The translations under genes and the position numbers were made by a program. From assembly GCA_030770545.1 (NCBI GenBank), contig CM061106.1, positions 13,648,501 to 13,712,500 on the forward strand: DNA of 64,000 nt. The letters are read 5' to 3'. Each line of letters begins with the position of its first letter. Within the stretch, counting starts at the first letter, position 1. The DNA comes from Macropodus opercularis. Its lineage: Eukaryota > Chordata > Actinopteri > Anabantiformes > Osphronemidae. The notes beneath the pieces were generated by a model. It was not told the DNA's origin. It saw nothing but the letters and a program-made list of their open reading frames with translations, and did not search any database. Shown here in pieces: positions 54,888 to 64,000 of the stretch.

Positions 54888-55020
54888 TGGAATGTGCCCC
54901 TCACCTTAGAAGAGGCTTTCTGTGGATTTACAAATAATATGTGTGTGTGGAAAGCTGACATAACCAGCTTTGCTGTAGACGCAATAGTCAACGCTGCCAA
55001 TGTAAACTCATTGTTTCCAG
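54888..55020 (+). pseudogene. Macrodomain-like exon, isolated
   Basis: The frame encodes VWKADITSFAVDAIVNAANVN, the ADP-ribose-binding beta-strand/loop of macrodomains (as in PARP14-type and MACROD proteins), and ends at a donor-like cag/gtatga. An in-frame TAA lies at about 54881 with no clear acceptor after it, and the following glycine-rich loop exon was not found. A further open stretch with splice-like ends (55846-55917, VVDPSPMSAERAD) might belong to the same gene. Probably a relic of a PARP14-like gene. Confidence 0.55.
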
Positions 55021-55978
55021 GTATGAAAATTTACAAACTGTCATACATGCAGTGGCCCACGTCTGACTCCTCACCTACACCTACTGCAATGTCCAAAGCC
55101 AAGAGGACCTTGAGAAAGACAGTGAGCTAAATATTTAGTGACTGAAAATTGTTTCCAGTCATAAATTTTATTAATGCACAACAATCTTCCCATCATACAG
55201 GTTAACATTACAACTATGATTTATTGAATGTCCAAGTCTTTACAACTACAAGTGTATGACATTCACTATCAAAGACTTATTGTTCCAAGTAGGTTGTTGC
55301 TTTGGACAGTTGTACAGGGAACAACTTTGCCATAAACCACAGAATTCAACTCACTCAGACCACACAGTGGTTAACGGGAAAGATATGTTAAAAACATTTG
55401 ATAGAAATATGACAAAAGGACTAAGACTACAGGCCGTTTTATACTGAACAAACATTCTTTGCATATAGACTAAACATGACAATGCACTTTAGATGCTCAT
55501 TTCTACATTTCAACACAGGTGATTGAAGGACTTTTGCATCTTGCCTGTATAATGTGGAAAAGCACATATATTCTAAACCATTACCCTGCTGGTGTGATTC
55601 TCTGGTTAAAGATCACAGTTGCCAAAGTTAATTTCCAAATTGGTAAATTAAAAGATTAAAGGTTAAAGATCTCATCATGCTGTTACTTACTAATGTACTG
55701 TCTTGCAGTACCAGGTAATTCTTTCTTTTGTGAACATCAGAGGAGTCAACTGGATGTTGATGGAAATTTTACTTAAAATACCTGATACTTAATGATTCTT
55801 TGAGACAATGAACATATGTGTTTAAATTAAAGCTTTGTTTTTCAGTATATTATTCTTGTGGTGGATCCTTCACCAATGTCTGCAGAGAGAGCAGACTCAG
55901 AGTATGCAGCAAAAAGAGTAAGACCAGTACTAGGTAGCATCAGTCATATGTACAGTATGATGAGCAGACATTAAAAAC

Positions 55979-56024
55979 TAGTGTAGGGTGACTGTGACCA
56001 TGGTGAGACGAGTTTAATGGTAAA
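55979..56024 (+). repeat. 46-bp direct repeat, copy 1
   Basis: tagtgtagggtgactg... is identical to 56356-56401. Confidence 0.9.
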
Positions 56025-56355
56025 CACTAAAAGATGTGAGATGGACATAGAAATACGCTCTAAGTAAACAAACATAATCTAGGAGCTACACACCAGAATT
56101 GAATTTTGGGAGTTGACACGGTTTGGTATCACTTTAGTCATAGCCAGGTGAAATACAATTATATGAAGTGTGTCAAGTGCTTTTACGTTAGGCGAGTCAT
56201 CATAACTACCTACTAACTGTACTCACACAGCCCTGACTGTTAGGCCAGTGTTAGGTCTGTTATCTATTAATGTCAGTTTCTTTTTCTCTCCTAGTTGGTC
56301 ACGGTCACTGTAATGCAGAAAACTAAAACAAATCTACAATGAGAACTAGTAATAA

Positions 56356-56401
56356 TAGTGTAGGGTGACTGTGACCATGGTGAGACGAGTTTAATGGTAA
56401 A
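56356..56401 (+). repeat. 46-bp direct repeat, copy 2
   Basis: Identical to 55979-56024. The 330 bp between may be a short insertion or a tandem remnant. Confidence 0.9.
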
Positions 56402-59300
56402 GAAGTCATTGTCCTGTGTGACATAAATACCTAAAGTTGAAAAACAATGTGCAAGAAAGTACATGTTCACACAAAGCATAACATTGTGTGAAAAATACTT
56501 CATAGTTGTATTTAAATTGTATATATAAATACTAGGATCACTGTAAATGTAAATTATAGAGCTATAACCTAGAATAACTCCATATACACAAACTCCTCCA
56601 AGACCAGGGCCTCCCACTACAAACTGGGTTTTCCTTTGAATTTATTCATCATTTCTATTGTGGTGAATATTTAATATTACATAAACAGCAAAACTGCTGA
56701 ATAGCAGCATTAGAGACATGGCAACAGGTGAACTAAGTCATTTGAAGGACCTGTGATAGAAATTAACTCCATTCATACCTGAGCTTCCTACAAACAGTAA
56801 AAGGGGAAGAAAAGCACAACAATCCTGTGACTCAGCATTTTCCGCTGACCTGGATATTTAAATGAGCTTCCTCATGTTTTAACTGATACATTTATCTCTT
56901 TGTTGAAGCTCGTTCTTCTTTTCTGTCCTGTTCAAGCTGCATCAACCAGATTTCGCTGCTACATCGTTGGACGTCTGTTCTAATGTTTCCTCTGGGATCA
57001 TCACTGTTTAGTCAAAGCTTTTCCAGCCACACTCGTTTGCTGGGTTTTCACTAAAGCATCGGGGAAAAGCCGCCATGTTGGCTCCCACCACGTCTGCAGC
57101 CCGACAAAGACTAAACTGCTTCCTAGGTTTGACACCAACCACTTTGTTCTGGTGACAGACGGAGCCTGAGGCTCATGTTCAGGCTTTTAGTGTCGCTATG
57201 AGCCGCTTTTAGCGGTGAACTGATCAGCACCGACCTGTTGGTCTGTGGCTCCATCGTGGTCGTTGTCCTGCTGCTCCTTCATTCTAGTGGATCGGTCCTG
57301 CTCGGTTAAACTCGGGTAAACTGGTCTTGACTAACGTCCACGTCTTGTGTTTTCACTTCCACCTTGTATTGATCCATTTTGATTCTGGTCGCTAAAATCC
57401 ACCAGCTTTACGTCCTGACTGCTTCCAGAATGGCGACACAAACACAGCAGCTCTCGCGGAATCCCGCGACATCTCCGATACCAACTGGATTTTATTCGAA
57501 TCTCGCGATAACTAACAGACGTTCTTTACCTCCTAATGGCATTGTTATAAAAAATAATTTCACCCTAAAATGCACCAAATAAAGTTATATTTAACAAAAA
57601 TGTTTGCGGTTACACACAGCTGAGAATTTATATCCGTCCTCGACCTGATAGGAGTTTGTTGTCTTCTTTGACGATAAAAACTCACATTGCAATAAATGGC
57701 ACAGATTTCTTTTACATTTTAACTTTATTCTTACTTTTCCAGAACGTCTTCAGCTTCTATGTATAAGTTTTCTAACGTTGCTCAGCGGAAGCTCAGTGAG
57801 TAAATAAAATCTGACATAAATCCTCGGAGGGACTCGCTGTTGTTTCTCTTTCCGGGTCCTGCTCGTCCTCGTCTGTAGCAGCTGTGGGAGAAAGTTGACT
57901 TCGCGGTTTTCCAGGGTTGTTCTCTGACTGATCAGGATTCAGTAAGAGGCTGTTTGTGTCAGTGAGTCTCTGTGCGTCTACTGGTCACTGAGCCGCTGTT
58001 CGCATTTCCGTGGTCAAATCGGCCTTCACTGGGTTTTAAGTGCGAGATTCGTCCGATAATTACGGTAGCAGTGTTGCGATCGCTTGGAAGAGCTGAGAGA
58101 CTGAGAAATTACAATGTAACAAATGTTAGAGCTGATGATAAATGTGATCATGTTACTAATAATGCAAATTATAATAGGACATAATCGACTGTGTACGTTG
58201 AGAAACATTCACTAATGAAATTGATTAACTAGTGCATCACCTTTAAGAAGAAAAAAACAAAGCATAAGAAAGTATATAGTATAATAAGTCATTTCTTCAA
58301 ATTAGCTTCATATGTCATCAAGGTTCACACATCTGAGAAATAACTGTCGTCTTCTGTCGAGGCAAAAACCTGTTAGGAACCTGGTGAATGAATCAAAAGT
58401 CGATCAAAGTTGTCTTTCTGTCGTCTTTTATTCTTGCATGAAGAGAAATACATAGAGTCAGTGCAAAACTGTCCTGCCTGAGTGTAGATCTGAAGTCATC
58501 TACCCTGTTCCTACCTAAATACCTCCTTCGTTGCTAAGGAGTAAAGATGTGTCTTCTCATTAGCTCAGTCTCCGGGTCAGTCACTGCGTTGCACCAGGAG
58601 AAAAGTATAACAGATAACAAAGCAAATCAACGTTCTGCTGCCAGGCTCTCATGGCCATGGTCCATGCTGTAAAACTATTTTAACTAAACAGTATCTCCCT
58701 ACCTCCCTTTACGTACAGAAAGAGAAGGCTCACTATTCTAAAATATTTCTGTAAGCAGGTATATAACTCATTCTATGATTACTTTGCTTAGTACAGATAC
58801 ATATGAGAATATATCAAGTAATATAAATCACAGGGAAAATACCCATATAGTAGAAATTCCATTACATCTTCTACCCCAAGTCACCATCAATCAAATCCAG
58901 AGGAAAAAACTAAACTCCAATCACCAAAAGGTAAAGAAAACGATAAAATCAATCAAAACCAATATTTGCATCCTCCCCTTTTTTCCTTTACATTTACTAT
59001 AAATCAGGTAAAGAAAAAAAAAATCTACCACCACCTAAGATCTGTCGACAAAATATTCAGAAACAAAAGTGTAACGAAACGAACATCGTTAGGATAAAGA
59101 ATAACAGGTTAAATCCAGGCGTCCGTTGTTTCTCCTCCAACCTAAAACCCTGCAAAGAAGGAAAGATGAGACACATGAATGGACTGAGTGGATGTGGAGA
59201 AACTGCTCCCACTTGGATAAATGCTGTTTGAATTCTTTATTAGTTTATCTGAAAACGAGACGTCAGTGTAATAGTGTCATGAAAAGGGATCATTACTAAT
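56402..59300. other. Intergenic, possible promoter region near 57.4-58.1 kb
   Basis: Locally CpG-richer sequence (ctctcgcggaatcccgcgac near 57455; cttcgcggttttcc near 57900) could be a promoter, but no adjoining first exon was identified. The remainder is AT-rich with nothing recognisable. Confidence 0.35.
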
Positions 59301-59319
59301 ATTCCTCAGTCTGTCAGGT

Positions 59320-62300
59320 TTAATCCGTCGCCGTGTTGCCTTTCAGTTGATTGTAGTATCCTGTCATTACCCCAAGCTCCTCTTGAAAATCTAAAAACCA
59401 AATATATATGCACGATGGAAAGCATTAAACTAGTCAGTGAAAAGTCATTCATTGCGTTTGATTTCCTAGAAAACGTGGCTGTGTCTTTACCTGGGATTGA
59501 GCCACAGTCTGTCCTCAGTGACAGCTGCATTGATTCCTCCAGGGTTTGCTTCAGGTCCCTAAGAATTCTCCACTGGTTCAACAGCAGAGACCATGTTAGA
59601 AGCCAAACAGTCAAACATTGTGCCCAACCTGAAGTAATGTTTAAACGATAACACTGACAAAACAAGGGCTGCCAGCATCTGCTAGAATACGTCTGTAAAT
59701 GAGACAAACCTTCAGATGGTTCAGCTTGTCCAACATATTTTCTTTGGCCTTGTTGAACATGATGTCCCGTGACTCACTTACATGAGTCCTCAGCTTCTGC
59801 CTTATCTTCTCCAACATGCCCTTTCCTTTAATCTTCTCAGCTTCTAAAGTTACACAAAAACAAAACTCAGTTTTCTCTTCAGGCATAACAATGTCATGAC
59901 ATATTAAAAGTGAGAATGTTCAGCTCATGACGGCTTTCGTGCTTTTATAGCAGTCTTCCATGTTTTCTTTGATTGTCTCTGTCAAGCTTTTGTAGACGAG
60001 TTTCTTCTCCTCCCGGATGGTGTTGTTGAGTTTTAGCTTTATTTTCATTTCCTTAGAGGAAAAACAAAACAAAACACATTCACCATAAAAATAGACTCAG
60101 TAGGACACAAACTAGCCAGTTATGGCTTACGTCCATCTGGAGAAACGTCAGTAGCAGTTCAGCATCTTTGTGTTTTTTAATCAGTGTCTTTGTCACAAGC
60201 GTAAACTTGTTGATGGCTCCTTTAAATGGTCCACGTCTCTTGTTGTTTCTGGAAAATATTACCCAGCCGTGAATGGAGTTAGATATAGATCTTTATATTT
60301 TATTATAATAGTTCATTGGTGTATAATTAACGACTCTACCCACTAATCTGTCAGTAGCCATAATGATGTGTAGGTGACCTCAGACTCTTAACCTCAGGCT
60401 CATCACCCTCACACCACATTCTATCGTTTCCATTCAGCCACTAAACATATTTGTCTGGATTCTTCCAGCAGCACAGAGCGCCTCTCTTACGGGAACGTAG
60501 TTTTAAATTCCTCTTCAATGCTCTCAGTCAGGTGTCTGGCTAGCGTCACATTCAGGTTCATCTCTTTGCTTTTCTTTGGTTGGTAGATGCCACTGTTTTT
60601 AAGTACACTCTGCAGCCTTTTGTGGAAACCGCGGGAATCACCTGACTGAAACACAACAAAGTCATTTAACATGGTTAAAATGTTCAAGTTCTGTCTTTGG
60701 ACGCAGTTATTACATTAACTTACAGTATTTAAGAATGCTTCCAAGTCTTTACTGTATGAGCGTTTGGCTTTTTCAACCCCGTTAGTAAGACGCTTCTCAA
60801 AGGTCTTACAGGCCTCATTCAGGCATCTGTGGATTCTATCATGTCCGTTCTTCAGGTTCTCTTTTAGGTCTTTGCACAAATCATCTGTTGTGGAAGACTG
60901 AAAGCAAAGGATGTTAAAATTCAAGAGAATGGATCGAGCATCACAGCTATGGTTTTATGTGTCATTATACCAAAATTAAACGTAACATTTGCAGATTAAA
61001 TCCAATGGTCCATGATGGATGTCAGCTTGGCCAACGTCCTCCTCACCCACATATTGTCTCTTTTCTTTAGAGTGAAAAGGAAGGTTTCAGCCTAGTTTTA
61101 AAGCAGAGAGGGCATCTGCTGCTAGAACCTGAACTGGAAGCTGGTTCCACATAGAGGAGCTTGGAGCTAAAGGCTCTGCCTCCTGTTCTACATTTAGAAA
61201 CTCTAGGAACCACCAGTAGACCAGCTCTGAGAACCCAGCGTTCTGTTGGAGCAGAAGGAGCCATGAGGTCTAAGACAAGATGGAGCTTTATTATGAAGAG
61301 CTTTGGAAGTGAGGAGAAGAATTTAAATTCATGGTCACTGCCTCACAACCATGATTTTAGTCAGGTTGACCTGGTTCTACCATTGAAGTGACTGCTTCCA
61401 GCTTCACAACAGACATTTTATGATGTCACACAAAGTGCTTTGATTCAATTTGCAAAATCAACTAAATCAGCTGCTGACAGTCCCTGGAGACTCCTGTGAG
61501 TCAGACTTGAACAACAGATGGGTTGAAATCAGAGACACATGGATTAAATTTACCCCTCTGCTTTTCATTCCTTGAATCAGGGAGAGAATGCCACGAGCTC
61601 CAGAGATGTAGTTCTTTGCCTTGGTCTGACAGTCACAGAGCTCCACCAGAATGTTCTGCACGTCAGGTATTTCTGTAGAGGAATGAAATATTCTATATGT
61701 TGTGTACTTTATATTTCACTTACTCACTTGACATTTGTTCAAATTCAGAACATTGTTATATAATTTACATATATAATGTATATTTCTCTCACCGGTCTCT
61801 TCTGGTGTAAATTTCCTTTTTTTGAGAAACTCTTCAGAACTGACTGTAAACACTTTGAAACAGTCGTCACTGACGAGTTTCTGCGTTGGAGGGATGACAG
61901 ACCAACACAATGTGAAGCATAGTTGTGAAGTGAAAGGTCAGATAAAATGAAATTTCTAAAGTGTGGCGAGCATTTCGTTCAGCTCCCTGAGAACAACAGT
62001 CGGGTCTGGCTTAGTAAAATTGTTAACGATAGGTTGGATGAAGCCGTTTTCAAGTCTTGCTTCTCCATTGTTTTCCTAAGTTCCTGTAAAAACTGGTCGG
62101 AGCCAAACAGAAGTTTCTGCTTGACAGCACATGGACCCAGATGTTAAAGTAGAAGTGATCAAGCCATCAATGCGAGGGCAGGTGATGACAGATGAAAATC
62201 TCCTCTCTACTGGGCTCCCTGACCTAAACTCTTTGATTGTGCTTCTGGTCATGTTTGTGCTCATTGTCCTGCTGGCAGAGACATTTAGAGCCAGACTATA

Positions 62301-62381
62301 AAACTCACCTTTACCTGATTAAGCTCACTGAATTTTTTCCTGATGCTTTCCTTGGTTTGCTCCCGAAGCTCAGCAGCTGAC
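59320..62381 (-). CDS. Nuclear GTPase SLIP-GC-like gene, C-terminal exons
   Basis: Exons in transcript order: 62315-62381, 61793-61880, 61554-61672, 60724-60897, 60491-60645, 60131-60248, 59932-60051, 59710-59843, 59491-59572, 59320-59390 (stop TAA). The joins are in phase except around 59.9 kb, where the donor is gtcatg and the frame does not carry over. The pattern VFTVSSEEFL...PEETEIPDVQ...LSLIQG, then GFHKRL...PKKSKEMNLN...EEEFKTTFP, matches the C-terminal half of SLIP-GC (NUGGC), a nuclear GTPase described from germinal-centre B cells and multiplied in fish. The G domain is not in view and should lie to the right. A possible extra exon with a frame change is at about 61960-62100. Confidence 0.75.
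61075..61335. mobile_element. Interspersed repeat remnant in a SLIP-GC-like intron
   Basis: The text agctggttccac...ggaaccaccagtagacc...gagctttggaagtgaggagaag resembles a very common teleost interspersed repeat whose class I cannot name with certainty. Confidence 0.45.
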
Positions 62382-64000
62382 CTATAAGAAATATTTTGAC
62401 ATTGTTTGACAATGTCCTTGTTTTGCCAGTGATTCTTTCTTCAACCAGTACAGCCCCACCAGGTGTTTCTGCCTGGTCTAGTCTCCTCTGTCAGGATAAA
62501 GACGTCATTTCCTTCACTTTGTTTTTGTTTGAACGTCTACTTTTTAGTTACTACGTCGGCGGAGCATCGACTAAGTACTAAAAATAAAAATGTGAACGCT
62601 AGTCGTGTTTCAACCACCAGGCGAATTGTTTCCATGTCTCCAGTTCACTGCTGCTCTGCAGCCTGTTGCTGCAGCGGTGGCTCATTTCTGACGTAACCTG
62701 GGTTTTGGACCCAACATATTCTGCTACGTAGAAGCTAATGCACCGTAACCTCCAGGGCTACAGAATGTAGACCTAACACAGGCCTGTTCAGATCACGAGG
62801 GTCATTAAAGGGCGTCTATGTAGGAGAACTTCACTTCTCATGGGCTTGTGTTGATCATGTGCAGACACACACTCACTTCTTGCGTGGTAAACGTTCTGCA
62901 TCAAGCACCATGTTTATGTTTTAGATATGTACATTTTCTTTTTTGTATATGATGTGTAAAATATTTTACTCTTCTTTTTTTGTAAATATTGGAACTTTTT
63001 GTATTTTCTTATTTTCCAACTCTTCTTTGCTGCTGCTGGTTCACCAGAATTTCCCCTCTGCAGGATAAATAAAGTATTATCTATCTATCTATCTACCATT
63101 GCTTCATACACCACGTGCAGGTCACACAGTTATGTCAAGGATGATGTCTTTCAAACAGCGTTTATAGGTTTGATGTGAATTGAATATAATTATGAGATTT
63201 CAGAAATTAAAACGCAAAGTAGGCCGAGACCCAAACTCTGGCCACCAAGCACGTGGACTATGCATGAAGGCTTCATAAAACGAGGTCCTCCCACATAAAT
63301 CCCCCTTTTAGTGACCTGTATTATTTTAATCTGTCGTATTATGTCCATATTCTAACATCTGATAAACGCTGAATATAAATTCCTGGTACAGTACTCTAGG
63401 CATGGCCGGTTATGAGCGTAAGCCGATCGCCACCTACAGGTAGAAGACAGAAGAAACGCAGTGGAGCACCGCTGTACGGTCACGTACTCACTCAAGCGCC
63501 CACCTGGCTTATGTTCATGTGTTCGTCAAGTCCCTTACATGCCTTGAAATTTCATTTGTTGGCGTAACAACCGCTGAGTCATCGTTTTGCTCTCTGCTTC
63601 CCTGCCCAGGATCACATAACCACGTCCGGTACAGCACAAAAGCCACGATCATGTTAAGCTGTGGCTTTTTAGATCTTCTGGTTGATCTGGTTAAATCTTT
63701 TTAATTTTATTACATTACATTTTTAGTGGCCCACTGCTTCTGGACTACTTACACAAATGTATACAGCTGCTACAATTCTTTCTTTTATATCAAATGTTTC
63801 ACCTCCTCGTTCGTCTGCATAATCAGCTGCTGCTCTGTGAGTTCAGTCAGTAGCTCAGTGATCGATACATGTGGCCTATTAAACAACGCTGATCGACACC
63901 AGGTTGACTTACGGTAGTTGCTCCTTCTCGTCTTCACTTGGCAAACGAGCAACGGAATAAACCACAATCAGTTTATTCTTGTTTTTGTTTCTAAATGAAG
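62382..64000. other. Right edge: possible further exons
   Basis: A minus-strand exon candidate at about 63913-63990 (acceptor ttcatttag, donor gtaagtc) encodes KLIVVYSVARLPSEDEKEQLP. It could be an upstream exon of the SLIP-GC-like gene or of a neighbour. A retroposon-like tail with (TATC)n is at 63045-63097. No GTPase P-loop was seen. Confidence 0.35.
63078..63097. repeat. (TATC)n microsatellite after a retroposon-like tail
   Basis: About five tatc units follow cagaatttcccctctgcaggataaataaag. Confidence 0.8.

Overview
This looks like a teleost fish nuclear contig (probably percomorph-like). The evidence is a spliced GIMAP-type GTPase gene, C-terminal exons of a nuclear GTPase SLIP-GC-like gene, a C2H2 zinc-finger exon, GT/AG introns, vertebrate-type tRNA genes, fish-style endogenous retrovirus (ERV) debris and a hAT-type short transposon. 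Nothing suggests bacterial or phage DNA. The whole reading was done by eye, with no alignments or database searches.

Layout. (1) 1-14.6 kb: tandem array A, unit about 1409 bp, each unit carrying tRNA-Glu (-), tRNA-Lys-TTT (-) and a decayed tRNA-Gly (+). (2) 14.6-18.0 kb: a unique segment with a phase-consistent chain of four exons of an unrecognised gene, a 396-bp hAT-like element with a perfect 8-bp target duplication, and an antisense solo LTR. (3) 18.06-34.65 kb: array B, unit about 1222-1233 bp with tRNA-Asp-GTC (+), tRNA-Phe-GAA (+) and tRNA-Val (-). It is interrupted by two duplicated ERV copies and by an island of array A (24.4-27.46 kb). (4) 34.65-36.2 kb: a diverged, apparently ancestral version of the A unit with intact tRNA-Gly-CCC and tRNA-Gly-GCC. 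(5) 36.2-39.59 kb: more A units, broken inside a tRNA-Gly by a third ERV (39.59-43.34 kb). (6) 43.3-64 kb: GIMAP gene (+, two exons), remains of a second ERV family, a zinc-finger exon (-), an isolated macrodomain-like exon, and the 3' end of a SLIP-GC-like gene (-).

How it fits together. The first 40 kb is a mosaic tRNA factory: about 46 full-length tRNA genes with intact or near-intact structure, about 20 decayed full-length copies, and six truncated or fragmentary ones. Anticodons differ within a family by one base at position 34 (Glu CTC/TTC, Val TAC/AAC, Gly CCC/GCC). Units have been lost, fused and shuffled by recombination at short internal repeats. The ERVs carry a tRNA-Trp primer site, yet no tRNA-Trp gene lies in the arrays. 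The flanking genes belong to fast-evolving families linked to immunity or genome defence (GIMAP, SLIP-GC, macrodomain, ZNF). Together with the tRNA arrays this recalls the tRNA/ZNF/immune-gene-rich long arm of zebrafish chromosome 4; that comparison is inference.
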